The notes: generated by a model not told the origin, from the letters alone. 64,000 bases of DNA from Gammaproteobacteria bacterium (GCA_022071965.1 JAJVIQ010000005.1:62001-126000), one strand, 5' to 3'; shown: positions 41,293 to 52,281, counted from the first letter of the stretch. Made by a program: numbers and translations.

Positions 41293-42948
41293 TCAGGGAC
41301 GTGCGCTGGCCACGACGGCAGGCGCATCGGTGCCGGTGGTACGCGGCGGTGCACCGCCATTGGCGGCAAGCGTGCTGGCCTGCTCCAGCAAGGCGACGGC
41401 CTGATGCGTCTGCGCCTTGAAATCAGCCAGGCGCTCGTGCGCGATCGGGACGGCCTTCGGCAGCTTCGCGGTCAGCGGGTCACGATGCACCCCGTTGATC
41501 CGGAACTCGTAGTGGAGGTGCGGACCCGTGGCCAATCCGGACTGCCCGACGTAGCCGATGATTTCGCCGATCCGCACCCCACGGCCGGCCTTGACACCGT
41601 TGGCGAAGCGGGCGAGGTGGCCGTACACGGTCGTGTAGCCGCCCGGATGATCGAGTATGACCACCCGGCCGTAACCGCCCTGCCAGCCGGCATACTTGAC
41701 CTTGGCGTTGCCGGTGGCCTTCACCGGCGTGCCGCTGGGCGCCGCGTAATCGACCCCCTTGTGGGCGCGTATCCGGTTCAGCACGGGATGCTTGCGGGCC
41801 AGGCTGAATCTCGAACTGATGCGCGTGAACGCCAGCGGCGTGCGGATGAAGGCCCGGCGGAGGCTCTGCCCATCAGGGCGGAAGTACTCAGCGACGCCAT
41901 CCCTGCCGACGTAGCGAACGGCGCGATACGCCTTTCCCTGATTCACGAATTCCGCGGCGAGGATGTTGCCGTCCTTCACCTTCTTGCCATCCTTGAATAT
42001 CTCCTCGTACACGACCGTGAAGCGATCGCCCTCGCGAATGTCCAGCACGAGGTCGATGTCGAATCCGAAGATCTCGGCGAGATTCATGATGGCGGCATCG
42101 GACAGGCCGGCGTCCTGGCCGGCCTCGAAGAGCGAACTCGTGATCCGGCCACTGGCGCTCACGGTCCGCGACTGCAGGTCCTCCCTGACGGTCTCCGCGG
42201 AGAAGGCGCCGTCGTTGTTGCGAACATGCAGGGTGCGGGCGAGGTCGATCTCGTGCACCATCTCCGACAGCGTTCCGTCGCTGATGCGGAAGTGTAGATT
42301 GTCCCGCGGGCGCAAAGCCTTCAGGGTCGCGGTATCGCCGCCCAGGCCGAGGATACGGTCGAGGTCGTTGCCGCTCAGCCCGAGGCGTTCGAAGATGATC
42401 GAGAGGTTGTCGCCCTGGCTGACCGTGACGGTCTGCCAGCCTTCGGCACCCGCGAACTCCTCGTCCGGGATGGTCTCGGGCCCCTGGTCGCCGCCGCGCC
42501 GCCGCGCCATGCTGTTCGTGGGCTCGCCCGTCAGCCCCGGAAACGCGGGGGCTGGAGCAATGAGGTGGCGGGGGGCGAAGGGGTCGCTGACGGGTTGCAG
42601 GTCCGCCAGCACGGCCAGGTAGGCCGACGGCGGTTCGGAGGCAACCGGGATGGGCAGGATGCGCTCGGCCGTGGGCGGGTCGCGCTCGAAAAGCCCCTCC
42701 CAGGGCGGCAGATGAAACTCGTGCTTGCTCAGCTGATGGGAGGCCATGCCGCCCAGCAGGGCCACGGCAACCGGGGCGATCATTGCCAGCGCAAGCCGAA
42801 GGCGACGGGCGCGCTGACGCTCCCTCCCCCATGCGATGCGTATTTTGTAGTCGTAGAGTATTTCCCGGGTCTGGAACACGCAGCCAGCCTCGCTTGTTGT
42901 CGGCGGAACGATAGCGACGTTCGGCGCGCCCGTCAATGAATTGTTCAC
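41293..42948 (-). CDS. M23 peptidoglycan DD-endopeptidase with OapA/LysM-like domain (MepM-like)
   Basis: A 551-residue envelope protein. It has a cytoplasmic tail, one membrane anchor at about 50-69, a proline-rich linker, and an OapA/LysM-like domain (VTVSQGDNLSIIFERLGLSG). A second beta domain and a LytM/M23 zinc peptidase near the C terminus follow. Zinc and catalytic residues are visible in HKGVDYAAPSGTPV, YGHLARFANG and GPHLHYEFRING. It probably cleaves peptide crosslinks to permit wall growth. It is divergent from tyrS. Confidence 0.93.
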   Translation of the reverse strand: MNNSLTGAPNVAIVPPTTSEAGCVFQTREILYDYKIRIAWGRERQRARRLRLALAMIAPVAVALLGGMASHQLSKHEFHLPPWEGLFERDPPTAERILPIPVASEPPSAYLAVLADLQPVSDPFAPRHLIAPAPAFPGLTGEPTNSMARRRGGDQGPETIPDEEFAGAEGWQTVTVSQGDNLSIIFERLGLSGNDLDRILGLGGDTATLKALRPRDNLHFRISDGTLSEMVHEIDLARTLHVRNNDGAFSAETVREDLQSRTVSASGRITSSLFEAGQDAGLSDAAIMNLAEIFGFDIDLVLDIREGDRFTVVYEEIFKDGKKVKDGNILAAEFVNQGKAYRAVRYVGRDGVAEYFRPDGQSLRRAFIRTPLAFTRISSRFSLARKHPVLNRIRAHKGVDYAAPSGTPVKATGNAKVKYAGWQGGYGRVVILDHPGGYTTVYGHLARFANGVKAGRGVRIGEIIGYVGQSGLATGPHLHYEFRINGVHRDPLTAKLPKAVPIAHERLADFKAQTHQAVALLEQASTLAANGGAPPRTTGTDAPAVVASARP

Positions 42949-43037
42949 CCGTGGTCACGGCCGGCTTGTGACCGCCGGACCGCATGTTAAGCTTCGAACT
43001 TGAACGCGATTGTCAACATCATTGTCCGGATCCATCC

Positions 43038-44231
43038 ATGAGTGAGGACGCCTGCGCGGAGCTGCGTCGCGGCGCCGTCGAGGTGCTGCTCGAGAAAGAC
43101 CTCAGCGCCAAGCTCGCGCGCGGCCGCCCGCTGCGGGTGAAGGCGGGCTTCGATCCCACGGCCCCGGACCTGCACCTCGGCCACACCGTGCTCATCAACA
43201 AGTTGCGCCAGTTCCAGGAACTCGGCCATCACGTCATGTTCCTGATCGGCGATTTCACGGGGATGATCGGCGACCCGACCGGCAAGAACGTCACCCGAAG
43301 GCCCCTCACGCGCGCAGAGGTCGACGCGAACGCGCGCACCTACCAGGAACAGATCTTCAGGATCCTGGACGCGCAGCGTACCGAGATCGTCTTCAACTCC
43401 GCCTGGATGGATCGGATGAGCGCGGCCGGTCTCATCGGTCTTGCCGCCAGACAGACGGTGGCGCGCATGCTGGAGCGGGACGACTTCCACAGGCGCTACA
43501 CGGGCGGCCAGCCGATCGCCATACACGAGTTCCTCTACCCGCTGGTGCAGGGCTACGATTCCGTGGCGATGAGGGCCGACGTCGAGCTCGGCGGCACGGA
43601 CCAGAAGTTCAACCTGCTGATGGGGCGCCAGCTGCAGGAGGAATACGGGCAGGAGCCGCAGGTGGTCATCACCATGCCGCTGCTGGAGGGCCTCGACGGT
43701 GTGCAGAAGATGTCGAAGTCGCTCGGCAATTATATCGGCATCACCGAACCGCCCGGGGAGATGTTCGGCAAGGTCATGTCCGTCAGCGACACCCTGATGT
43801 GGCGCTACTACGAGCTCCTGAGCTTCCGGTCGCTGGCCGATATCGATGGCTTGAAGCAGGCCGTCGGCGAGGGGGCCAACCCGCGCGACGCGAAGATCGA
43901 GCTGGCCCTCGAGCTGGTGGCCCGTTTTCACGGTGGGGCCGCGGGCAGGCAAGCGAAGGCGGAGTTCCTGCGCCGCTTCCGCGACGGCGGGCTGCCCGAT
44001 CAGATAGAAGAGATCACCGTGGCTGCGCGGGACGGCCGGGCCCAGATCGCCTACGTGCTGAAGGAGGCGGGACTTGTGCCCAGCACCTCGGAGGCCGTCC
44101 GCCAGCTGGCCCAGAACGCGGTACGGGTCGACGGTGAGCGCGTCTGCGACAGATCGGCGAGCCTCGCGGTCGGCAGGACCTACCTGTTGCAGGTGGGCCG
44201 GCGCCGTGTGGCGAGGGTGACCATCGCGTAG
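43038..44231 (+). CDS. tyrS: Tyrosyl-tRNA synthetase
   Basis: A class I aminoacyl-tRNA synthetase of 397 residues. The HIGH-type motif reads HLGH in [18 protein letters not shown] is intact in [12 protein letters not shown], and an S4 RNA-binding domain ends the protein. The first in-frame ATG is at 42984, but the ATG at 43038 gives the usual start ([16 protein letters not shown]). It is conserved next to the M23 and anmK genes. Confidence 0.97.
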   Translation: MSEDACAELRRGAVEVLLEKDLSAKLARGRPLRVKAGFDPTAPDLHLGHTVLINKLRQFQELGHHVMFLIGDFTGMIGDPTGKNVTRRPLTRAEVDANARTYQEQIFRILDAQRTEIVFNSAWMDRMSAAGLIGLAARQTVARMLERDDFHRRYTGGQPIAIHEFLYPLVQGYDSVAMRADVELGGTDQKFNLLMGRQLQEEYGQEPQVVITMPLLEGLDGVQKMSKSLGNYIGITEPPGEMFGKVMSVSDTLMWRYYELLSFRSLADIDGLKQAVGEGANPRDAKIELALELVARFHGGAAGRQAKAEFLRRFRDGGLPDQIEEITVAARDGRAQIAYVLKEAGLVPSTSEAVRQLAQNAVRVDGERVCDRSASLAVGRTYLLQVGRRRVARVTIA

Positions 44232-44368
44232 CGCGGCTGGTCGCCGCCCGCGGCGGCCATCCCCGGGCCGGGTTCCGCGCGCACGCGGAACGGGGCCATT
44301 GATCCGCCTCCCTCCGCGGCCGGGGCGGCGGTGGCCTCCCGCACCGGCGGCCGCCGCATGGCCTTCGC

Positions 44369-44397
44369 TTGACCTCGTTCCGGAACCCCTGTAGTTT
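44369..44397 (+). promoter_or_regulatory. Sigma70-type promoter of ilvB
   Basis: TTGACC (44369-44374), a 17-base spacer, then TAGTTT (44392-44397). Transcription would start near 44404, about 48 bases before the GTG of ilvB. No attenuator-like leader peptide rich in Ile/Val/Leu was found in that short leader. Confidence 0.5.
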
Positions 44398-44451
44398 TCT
44401 CGGTCCTTTCGATGTTTTCGACGGTTTTACCAGAACTTAGGGGCGGGACCA

Positions 44452-46191
44452 GTGAGCAAGCGCATGCGCGGTGCGGAAATCTTCGTCCAGGCACTGAAGG
44501 ACGAGGGAGTCGAATACCTCTTCGGCTACCCCGGCGGCGCGGTTCTGCACATCTATGACGAGTTGTTCAAACAGGATGCCGTCAGGCACATTCTGGTCCG
44601 CCACGAGCAGGGCGCCACGCACGCGGCCGACGGTTATGCGCGCGCCACCGGCAAGCCGGGCGTGGTGCTGGTGACCTCCGGGCCGGGCGCGACCAACTGC
44701 GTCACCGGCATCGCCACCGCCTACATGGATTCCATCCCGATGGTGGTGTTCACCGGCCAGGTGCCCACGCATCTCATCGGCAACGACGCCTTCCAGGAGG
44801 TCGACGCCATCGGCATCACGCGTCCCTGCGTGAAGCACAACTTCCTCGTGGAGAAGGTCGAGGATCTGGCACCGACGATCAGGAAGGCCTTTTACATCGC
44901 GGCGAGCGGCCGGCCGGGTCCGGTGGTGGTGGACATCCCCAAGGACGTGACCGCCGACAGTTGCGAGTACTACTACCCGAAGAACATCGAGATCCGCTCC
45001 TACAAGCCCACGGGCAAGGGCCACCCCGGCCAGATCCGCAAGGCGATCCAGCTCATCTTCGAGGCCAAGAAGCCGATGGTCTACACTGGCGGCGGCATCG
45101 TGCTCGATGACGCGGCCGAGGATCTGAAGGAGTTCGGGCACCTGACCGGGTTCCCGATCACCAACACCCTGATGGGGCTGGGCGGCTACCCGGCCACTGA
45201 CCCGCAGTTCGTCGGCATGCTGGGCATGCACGGCACCTACGAGGCCAACATGGCCATGCATCACTGCGACGTGCTGATCGCCATCGGCGCGCGCTTCGAC
45301 GACCGCGTCACGGGCAATCTCGAAAAGTTCTGCCCGTACGCCAAGATCGTGCACGTGGACGTCGATCCCTCCTCGATCTCCAAGAACGTGCCCGTGGACG
45401 TGCCGATCGTCGGTTCCGCACGCGAGGTGCTGCGCGAGATGAATCAGCTGCTGCGCGAGGCGGACTTCAAGCCGCGTGACAAGTCCAACCCCTGGTGGCG
45501 GCAGATCACGGAATGGTCGGCGCTCGATTGCCTGCGCTACGATCGCACGACCGACGTCATCAAGCCGCAGTACGTCATCGAGGAGCTGTACGCCGTCACC
45601 AGGGGCGACGCGTACATCACCTCCGACGTCGGCCAGCACCAGATGTGGGCGGCGCAGTACTACAAGTTCGACAAGCCGCGGCGCTGGATCAACTCCGGCG
45701 GGCTCGGCACCATGGGCTTCGGCCTGCCGGCGGCGCTGGGCGTGCAGCTCGGGTTCCCCGACAGCATCGTGTGCTGCGTCACCGGCGAGGCGAGCCTCGT
45801 GATGTGCATCCAGGAGCTGTCCACCGCGCTGCAGTACAACCTGCCGGTCAAGATCATCAATCTCAACAACCGCTACATGGGCATGGTCCGGCAGTGGCAG
45901 GAGTTCTTCTATGATCGCCGCTATTCGCACTCGTACATGGACGCGCTGCCCGACTTCGTGAAGCTGGCCGAGGCGTTCGGCCACGTCGGCATGCGCATCG
46001 AGCACGCCAGGGACGTGCAGCCGGCGCTGAAAGAGGCCACGGGCATGAAGGATCGGCTGGTGATGATGGACTTCCTCACTGATCAGACCGAGAACGTCTA
46101 TCCGATGATCGCCTCCGGCAAGGGCCATCACGAGATGCATCTGGCGCCGGGCAATCCGCAGCCCCAGCCCAGCGATCGCGAGCTGGCCTGA
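44452..46191 (+). CDS. ilvB: Acetolactate synthase large subunit
   Basis: The TPP/FAD-dependent catalytic subunit of acetohydroxyacid synthase makes acetolactate or acetohydroxybutyrate for Val, Leu and Ile. It has 579 residues. The catalytic glutamate is E52 in VRHEQGATHAADG. The TPP metal motif reads TGEASLVMCIQELSTAL...NLNN, with Glu instead of the commoner Asp, a form also known in related proteobacterial enzymes. The start is GTG at 44452. The small subunit starts 26 bases downstream. Confidence 0.97.
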   Translation: MSKRMRGAEIFVQALKDEGVEYLFGYPGGAVLHIYDELFKQDAVRHILVRHEQGATHAADGYARATGKPGVVLVTSGPGATNCVTGIATAYMDSIPMVVFTGQVPTHLIGNDAFQEVDAIGITRPCVKHNFLVEKVEDLAPTIRKAFYIAASGRPGPVVVDIPKDVTADSCEYYYPKNIEIRSYKPTGKGHPGQIRKAIQLIFEAKKPMVYTGGGIVLDDAAEDLKEFGHLTGFPITNTLMGLGGYPATDPQFVGMLGMHGTYEANMAMHHCDVLIAIGARFDDRVTGNLEKFCPYAKIVHVDVDPSSISKNVPVDVPIVGSAREVLREMNQLLREADFKPRDKSNPWWRQITEWSALDCLRYDRTTDVIKPQYVIEELYAVTRGDAYITSDVGQHQMWAAQYYKFDKPRRWINSGGLGTMGFGLPAALGVQLGFPDSIVCCVTGEASLVMCIQELSTALQYNLPVKIINLNNRYMGMVRQWQEFFYDRRYSHSYMDALPDFVKLAEAFGHVGMRIEHARDVQPALKEATGMKDRLVMMDFLTDQTENVYPMIASGKGHHEMHLAPGNPQPQPSDRELA

Positions 46192-46217
46192 CCCTGAGCC
46201 TTCGAGACGCCCGAACC

Positions 46218-46802
46218 ATGCGCCACATACTGTCCATTCTCCTGGAAAACCACGCCGGCGCGTTATCGCGCGTCGCCGGGCTGTTCTCCGCGCGCGCCTT
46301 CAATATCGAGTCCCTGACCGTTGCGCCGACGGAGGATCCGACCGTCTCGCGCATGACGCTGGTGACCAGCGGCTCGGACGAGATCGTCGAGCAGATCGTC
46401 AAGCAGCTCAACAAGCTCATCGACGTCATCAAACTCATCGACCTGAATGATGGCCCTCACATCGAGCGGGAGCTGATGCTCGTGAAAGTGCTTGCGCGCG
46501 ACGGCGGGCGCGAGGAGGTCAAACGCCTGGTGGACATCTTCCGGGGAAGGATCATCGACGTCACCGACACGACGTACATCGTCGAGCTGACCGGCGCCAG
46601 TCGCAAGCTCGACGCATTCATCGAGGCGGTGAACGGGGAACTCATCATGGAGGTGGTGCGAACCGGCGTGTCCGGTATCGCCCGCGGCACGCGCGCGCTC
46701 AACGTCGGCACGCCCACGGCCGCGCCGCGTACCCCGACCAAGGCCGCGAAATCGGCCGACCGCGCCGCGCGCGGCGCGGCCAATCCGGCGCACCTGCTCT
46801 AG
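46218..46802 (+). CDS. ilvH: Acetolactate synthase small (regulatory) subunit
   Basis: An ACT-domain subunit giving valine feedback and full activity to IlvB. Its 194 residues include the N-terminal ACT domain ILSILLENHAGALSRVAGLF, and FNIESLTVAPTEDPTVSRM and ELMLVKVLARDG are typical. The C-terminal tail after about residue 160 is an Ala/Pro/Lys-rich extension (TPTAAPRTPTKAAKSADRA) beyond the usual 163 residues; it is probably disordered. Confidence 0.96.
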   Translation: MRHILSILLENHAGALSRVAGLFSARAFNIESLTVAPTEDPTVSRMTLVTSGSDEIVEQIVKQLNKLIDVIKLIDLNDGPHIERELMLVKVLARDGGREEVKRLVDIFRGRIIDVTDTTYIVELTGASRKLDAFIEAVNGELIMEVVRTGVSGIARGTRALNVGTPTAAPRTPTKAAKSADRAARGAANPAHLL

Positions 46803-46863
46803 GCACCCGCGAGCGGATCCGGGCGCGATTCCCATGCTTGCAGGCGCGACGTCCCCTGATTGA

Positions 46864-47934
<1,071 letters not shown>

Positions 47935-47948
47935 GTGTGGGCGGTGCG

Positions 47949-47971
47949 CCCCTGCCGGCCGCCGGCGGGGG
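47949..47971 (+). terminator. GC-rich hairpin between ilvC and pssA
   Basis: A 10-bp stem (CCCCTGCCGG / CCGGCGGGGG, one T-G wobble) with a 3-base loop, 15 bases after the ilvC stop. No U tract follows, so it is at best a weak or Rho-assisted terminator or an mRNA 3'-end stabiliser. Confidence 0.35.
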
Positions 47972-48079
47972 TATGGCTGCCTGGCCATCGTGTCGGCCGC
48001 CCGGCCCGGGCATTACGCGCCGGGAGTGCCCGGCGCAATCCGGCCATGATCCGGGACGCGGGCGGGCCTCGGAGGTGTC

Positions 48080-48871
48080 ATGGCTGATGAACCAGTGTTG
48101 ACGCAGAGGCGGCGACGCGGCATCTATCTGCTGCCGAATCTCTTCACCACCGCGGCCATGTTCGCCGGCTTCTACGGCATCGTGGCGGCAATCAACGAAC
48201 GGTTCGAAACGGCGGCCATTTCGATCTTCGCCGCCATGGTGCTCGACGGCATGGATGGCCGTATCGCCCGCCTCACCAATACGCAAAGCGCCTTTGGCGC
48301 GGAGTACGACAGCCTCTCGGACATGGTGTCCTTCGGGCTGGCGCCCGCGTTGATCTCCTACCTGTGGGCGCTGCACTCCTTCGGCAAGACCGGCTGGGTG
48401 GTCGCCTTCCTCTTCGCGACCATGGCGGCGCTGCGTCTGGCGCGTTTCAACACCCAGGTCGGCAAGGCGGACAAGCGCTACTTTCAGGGCCTGCCCAGCC
48501 CGTCGGCCGCAGCGCTGGTGGCGGGGATCGTGTGGGTCGGAACGGTCGGCGACCTGCGCGACTCGGCGGCCATGGCGACCATCACCATGGCGCTGACGGC
48601 GGCTGCGGGCCTGTTGATGGTCAGCAATATCCGTTATCACAGTTTCAAGGAGCTGGATCTGCACGGCCGCGTGCCGTTCTTCATCGTACTGCTGATCGTG
48701 TTGGCGTTCGCGTTCATCTCCGTCAATCCGCCGCTGCACATCTTCCTGGGGTTCCTCGTCTACGCGGCCTCCGGTCCCATCCTGACGCTGATCTTCATGC
48801 GCAGGCGCCGGGCGGCCCGCCGCGCGCAGGCTGCCGGCGGATCGCCGGGTGCGCCTCCCCCGGGCGCCTGA
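48080..48871 (+). CDS. pssA: CDP-diacylglycerol-serine O-phosphatidyltransferase
   Basis: An integral membrane enzyme making phosphatidylserine. In its 263 residues, the CDP-alcohol phosphotransferase motif is complete as LDGMDGRIARLTNTQSAFG...EYDSLSD, and about seven helices are predicted. This is the membrane (Bacillus-type) PssA rather than the soluble E. coli type. Location between ilvC and leuA is a known arrangement in beta- and some gammaproteobacteria. psd is not in the window. Confidence 0.95.
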   Translation: MADEPVLTQRRRRGIYLLPNLFTTAAMFAGFYGIVAAINERFETAAISIFAAMVLDGMDGRIARLTNTQSAFGAEYDSLSDMVSFGLAPALISYLWALHSFGKTGWVVAFLFATMAALRLARFNTQVGKADKRYFQGLPSPSAAALVAGIVWVGTVGDLRDSAAMATITMALTAAAGLLMVSNIRYHSFKELDLHGRVPFFIVLLIVLAFAFISVNPPLHIFLGFLVYAASGPILTLIFMRRRRAARRAQAAGGSPGAPPPGA

Positions 48872-49161
48872 GGACAACTGCTTCAGGCAGCGAGCCGGTC
48901 GCACTCACCGGTACATTTCTCGCGGGCGTCCTTGCGGGCCCCGTGCCTCGCGGCGTGCATTGATGCACACCTGCGCGGTGTTCGCGCACTGGCTGGCCGC
49001 CGCCACCATCAGGTGATGCCCGGAGATGCCGCCAAGGCATGACCGGGGCGCCCGCCGCGATCCGCCAGCTCCACGCGGGCAGTCAACTGTTGGTGCCGGT
49101 CGATGGGATTCCGCTATCGGGCCGATAGAAACAAATGCTCCCGCGTGGGCCGGCCGGCGCA
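48872..49161. other. Gap between pssA and the leuA promoter
   Basis: 290 bases. The frame at 48963-49016 (MHTCAVFAHWLAAATIR) is too generic to call. A short CTGC/GCAG hairpin just after pssA is the only structure noticed. Confidence 0.4.
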
Positions 49162-49190
49162 TTGTAAAAGCGGATACCGGCCGCTATATT
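49162..49190 (+). promoter_or_regulatory. Sigma70-type promoter of the leuA leader
   Basis: TTGTAA (49162-49167), a 17-base spacer, then TATATT (49185-49190). It is one of the best -35/-10 pairs in the window. It would start RNA near 49197, giving a leader of about 235 bases before leuA. Confidence 0.7.
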
Positions 49191-49224
49191 GCCCTTGGCG
49201 GCACACGCCACACCGATATCATCC

Positions 49225-49326
49225 ATGACGATCATGCGCGACGACGATTCACAGGCACGGGCATCCGCCGCCCGGGTGCCGTCGCGCCCGCAACCCGGCC
49301 TGCCCGCACTGCTGCTCCTGCCCTGA
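49225..49326 (+). CDS. Candidate leucine-rich leader peptide controlling leuA
   Basis: A 33-codon frame beginning about 28 bases after the predicted transcription start. Its last nine sense codons include five leucines (sequence LPALLLLP, codons CTG CCC GCA CTG CTG CTC CTG CCC), ending in TGA at 49324. A Leu run directly before the stop, in the leader of a leucine biosynthetic gene, is the hallmark of attenuation by ribosome stalling. A TGCCC/GGGCA hairpin spans the stop. The Shine-Dalgarno is weak, and a second ATG lies at 49234. No clear U-tract terminator follows, so the mechanism is open. Confidence 0.55.
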   Translation: MTIMRDDDSQARASAARVPSRPQPGLPALLLLP

Positions 49327-49394
49327 CGGGCAACCACCTGCATACCACCCCGGCGGGGGCAAACGCGAAAACCCAGGAGACCTGATTCCGACGA

Positions 49395-49420
49395 ACCGGT
49401 AGCATAATGCTGCTGCCGGT
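49395..49420 (+). promoter_or_regulatory. Stable hairpin abutting the leuA ribosome binding site
   Basis: Stem ACCGGTAGCA / TGCTGCCGGT (9 Watson-Crick pairs plus one wobble), loop TAATGC. GGAG follows immediately at 49421 and the leuA ATG is at 49433. Without a U run it is not an intrinsic terminator. It may be part of a leader switch acting on translation of leuA. Confidence 0.5.
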
Positions 49421-49432
49421 GGAGAGCATGTC

Positions 49433-50980
49433 ATGAAGGACAGACTGATCATATTCGACACGACGCTGCGAGATGGCGAACAAAGCCCCGGGGCGTCCAT
49501 GACCCAGGACGAAAAGGTCCGTATCGCACGGGCGTTGGAACGCCTCAAGGTGGACGTGATCGAGGCCGGATTTCCGGTCGCGAGCCCTGGGGATTTCGAG
49601 GCCGTCAAGGCGGTTGCCGAGGCCGTCACGGAGAGCACGGTGTGCGGTCTGGCGCGAGCGCTGGACAAGGACATCGACCGCGCGGCAGAGGCGTTGAAGC
49701 CGGCCAGGCGCGCGCGCATACACACGTTCATCGCGACCTCGCCCATACACATGGCGAAGAAGCTGAAGATGACCCCGGACCAGGTCGTCGAGGAGGCGAT
49801 ACACGCGGTCAGGCGGGCGCGCCGGTACACTGACGACGTGGAGTTCTCGGCCGAGGACGCGGTGCGGTCCGAGGTCGATTTCCTCTGCCGCGTCTTCGAG
49901 GCGGCCATCGATGCCGGGGCGCGAACCATCAACGTTCCGGACACCGTCGGCTACAGCATCCCGTCGGTGTGGTTCGAGCGCATACATACGCTCATCTCGC
50001 GCGTGCCGAATGCCGACAAGGTCGTGTGGTCGACCCACTGCCACAACGATCTCGGCATGGCGGTGGCCAATTCGCTCGCCGCGGTGCAGGCGGGCGTGCG
50101 CCAGGTCGAATGCACCATCAACGGCCTGGGCGAGCGCGCAGGCAACGCGTCGCTGGAGGAGATCGTGATGGCGGTGAAGACGCGCCGTGACGTCTTCGGA
50201 GTGACCTGTGATATCGACACGACGCAGATCGTGCCGACCTCCAAGCTCGTGGCCACGATCACCGGCTATCCGGTCCAGCCCAACAAGGCCATCGTCGGCG
50301 CCAATGCCTTCGCGCACGAGTCCGGAATACACCAGGACGGGGTACTGAAGCACCGCGAGACCTACGAGATCATGCGCGCCGAGGACGTGGGCTGGAACGC
50401 CAACCGCATGGTGCTCGGCAAGCATTCCGGCAGGAATGCGTTCAGGGCGCGCCTCACCGATCTGGGGATCGAGTTCAAGCGCGAGGAGGACCTCAACGAG
50501 GCCTTCATGCGCTTCAAGGAACTGGCGGACAAGAAGCACGACATCTACGACGAGGACCTGCAGGCGTTGGTCACCGAGACCAACCTCGCCGCCATGCACG
50601 AGCGGGTGAAACTGATCTCGCTGAAGGTGCAGTCGGAGACCGGCGAGACGCCCAAGGCCGACATCACCCTGTCGGTGGATGGCGGCGAGCGCGAGGGTGC
50701 GGCCACGGGCGGCGGGCCGGTGGACGCGACCTTCCGCGCCATCGAGTCGATCGTGCACAGCGGCTGCAATCTGCAGTTGTTCTCGGTGAACAACATCACC
50801 ACCGGAACGGACGCGCAGGGCGAGGTAACGGTGCGGCTCGACAAGGGCGGCCGCATCGCCAACGGTCAGGGGGCGGACACCGACATCCTGGTCGCCTCGG
50901 CGAAGGCGTACATCAATGCACTGAACAAGCTGAGCGTGACGACGGAGCGGGCACACCCGCAGGTCGCCGACCATATTTGA
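49433..50980 (+). CDS. leuA: 2-isopropylmalate synthase
   Basis: The first committed enzyme of leucine synthesis condenses 2-ketoisovalerate with acetyl-CoA. It has 515 residues. The catalytic TIM barrel has [17 protein letters not shown] and the metal HxH in [29 protein letters not shown] follows, and the C-terminal regulatory LeuA domain (about 390-505) binds leucine. Full length implies allosteric inhibition. It is transcribed from its own promoter with a candidate leucine-sensing leader. Confidence 0.97.
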   Translation: MKDRLIIFDTTLRDGEQSPGASMTQDEKVRIARALERLKVDVIEAGFPVASPGDFEAVKAVAEAVTESTVCGLARALDKDIDRAAEALKPARRARIHTFIATSPIHMAKKLKMTPDQVVEEAIHAVRRARRYTDDVEFSAEDAVRSEVDFLCRVFEAAIDAGARTINVPDTVGYSIPSVWFERIHTLISRVPNADKVVWSTHCHNDLGMAVANSLAAVQAGVRQVECTINGLGERAGNASLEEIVMAVKTRRDVFGVTCDIDTTQIVPTSKLVATITGYPVQPNKAIVGANAFAHESGIHQDGVLKHRETYEIMRAEDVGWNANRMVLGKHSGRNAFRARLTDLGIEFKREEDLNEAFMRFKELADKKHDIYDEDLQALVTETNLAAMHERVKLISLKVQSETGETPKADITLSVDGGEREGAATGGGPVDATFRAIESIVHSGCNLQLFSVNNITTGTDAQGEVTVRLDKGGRIANGQGADTDILVASAKAYINALNKLSVTTERAHPQVADHI

Positions 50981-50990
50981 TTCCGCCGCG

Positions 50991-51018
50991 CCATCGCCGG
51001 ACCGCTCGGCGATGGTTT
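50991..51018 (+). terminator. Intrinsic-type terminator after leuA
   Basis: A perfect 9-bp stem CCATCGCCG / CGGCGATGG with a 7-base loop, followed by TTT, 10 bases after the leuA stop. The short T run makes it moderate in strength. Confidence 0.65.
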
Positions 51019-51058
51019 CGGGTATGGGGCGCCGGGGCAGTATCGGGGAGACATCGGT

Positions 51059-51811
51059 TTGGACGCGCGACGCAAGAGGTATCTGGCGGAGATGGGCATC
51101 GACGTGTGGGAGCGACGCGACCCTGCCGCACGGCCTGACGCCGCACCGGCGATCGACCCGGCTGCGCCGGTATCCGGACTCGACCGCGAGAAGAGCGTGA
51201 TCGACGCGGGAGGTGTCGCCCGGGGCAGCGAACACGCCCGTCGCGTGGCAGCCATGAACTGGGAGGACCTTGCGCGTACGGTGCGGACCTGCACCCGCTG
51301 CCCACTGCACGAGACCCGCACCCAGGCGGTGTTCGGCGTGGGCAACCGCGAGGCCGAGTGGCTGGTGATCGGCGAGGCCCCGGGCGCGGAGGAGGACAGG
51401 CAGGGCGAACCCTTCGTCGGGCGGGCCGGGCAACTGCTCAATTCCATGCTGCTGGCGATCGGTTTGCGCCGCGAGCAGGTCTACATCGCGAACATACTCA
51501 AGTGCAGGCCACCCAATAACAGGGACCCGAAGCCGGAGGAGGAAACGGCCTGCCGGGACTACCTCGAGCGCCAGATCCGGCTCATCCGTCCCAAGATCAT
51601 CCTTGCGGTCGGGCGGATCGCCGCCCAGAATCTGATGAAGGTCGACACGCCGATAGGCAAGATGCGCGGACGCACGTACAGTTACCAGGACACCGGCATC
51701 CCGGTCGTGATCACGTATCACCCCGCGTATCTGCTTCGCTCTCCACTGGAGAAGCGAAAGGCCTGGCAGGACCTGCTCTACGCCAAGCGGGTTTTCGCCG
51801 GCCACGCATGA
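51059..51811 (+). CDS. Family 4 (UDGa-type) uracil-DNA glycosylase with Fe-S cluster
   Basis: A 250-residue DNA repair enzyme removing uracil. The [4Fe-4S] cysteines are C78 and C81 ([11 protein letters not shown]), C149 and C165. The uracil pocket motif is [20 protein letters not shown], and the second motif is [11 protein letters not shown] disordered Pro/Ala stretch (about 20-60) joins the N-terminal helix to the domain, as in DNA polymerase-related UDG fusions. The start is TTG at 51059, supported by GGGGAG 9-14 bases upstream; no ATG is available before the conserved helix. It overlaps rimI by ATGA. Confidence 0.92.
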   Translation: MDARRKRYLAEMGIDVWERRDPAARPDAAPAIDPAAPVSGLDREKSVIDAGGVARGSEHARRVAAMNWEDLARTVRTCTRCPLHETRTQAVFGVGNREAEWLVIGEAPGAEEDRQGEPFVGRAGQLLNSMLLAIGLRREQVYIANILKCRPPNNRDPKPEEETACRDYLERQIRLIRPKIILAVGRIAAQNLMKVDTPIGKMRGRTYSYQDTGIPVVITYHPAYLLRSPLEKRKAWQDLLYAKRVFAGHA

Positions 51812-52281
51812 GCGCAGTCGTCAGACTCCCGGAGTTCCAGCTTCGCCCCATGGGCGAGACGGACCTTCCGGAGATCATGCTGATCGAAGAGGCGGCCTAC
51901 GAATTTCCCTGGACACCGGGGATATTCCACGACTGCCTGCGCGTCGGCTACCCGTGCTGGGTTCTCGAGGGAGAGGGGCGCATCGATGGCTACGGCGTCA
52001 TGATGGTGGGCGCGGGCGAGGCGCATATACTCAACATCTGCGTTCGCGGGTCGGAGCGCCGCAAGGGCCACGGTCGCGCGCTCCTGCGTCACCTGCTCAC
52101 CGAGGCGCTGCTCCACAACGCCAGTTCCGCCTACCTGGAAGTCAGGCCGTCGAATCACGGTGCCATCCGCCTCTATCAGCTTGCCGGCTTCGCGGAGGTG
52201 GGTTATCGGCGGAACTACTATCCTGCCCGTGTCGGTCGCGAGGATGCCCTGATACTCGCGCGGTCGATCAGCTCGGGCTGA
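51808..52281 (+). CDS. rimI: Ribosomal protein bS18-alanine N-acetyltransferase
   Basis: A GNAT acetyltransferase of 157 residues. The acetyl-CoA loop is RRKGHGRALLRHLL, and the substrate region is FPWTPGIFHDCL with C-terminal NYYPARVGREDALILAR, both typical of RimI. It is translationally coupled to the UDG gene, a linkage common in this group. Confidence 0.93.
   Translation: MSAVVRLPEFQLRPMGETDLPEIMLIEEAAYEFPWTPGIFHDCLRVGYPCWVLEGEGRIDGYGVMMVGAGEAHILNICVRGSERRKGHGRALLRHLLTEALLHNASSAYLEVRPSNHGAIRLYQLAGFAEVGYRRNYYPARVGREDALILARSISSG

Noticed and set aside
44232-44451. ilv attenuator leader peptide before ilvB
   Set aside because: The only ATG frame in the short leader (44412) reads through into the coding region and is not Ile/Val/Leu-rich; no terminator-antiterminator pair seen.
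45775-45800. Loss of the TPP metal-binding Asp in IlvB (GEAS instead of GDAS)
   Set aside because: The Glu form occurs in related proteobacterial acetolactate synthases, so it is not a sign of inactivity.
48963-49016. Short frame MHTCAVFAHWLAAATIR as a leader peptide
   Set aside because: It lies upstream of the leuA promoter and has only one Leu; no supporting structure.
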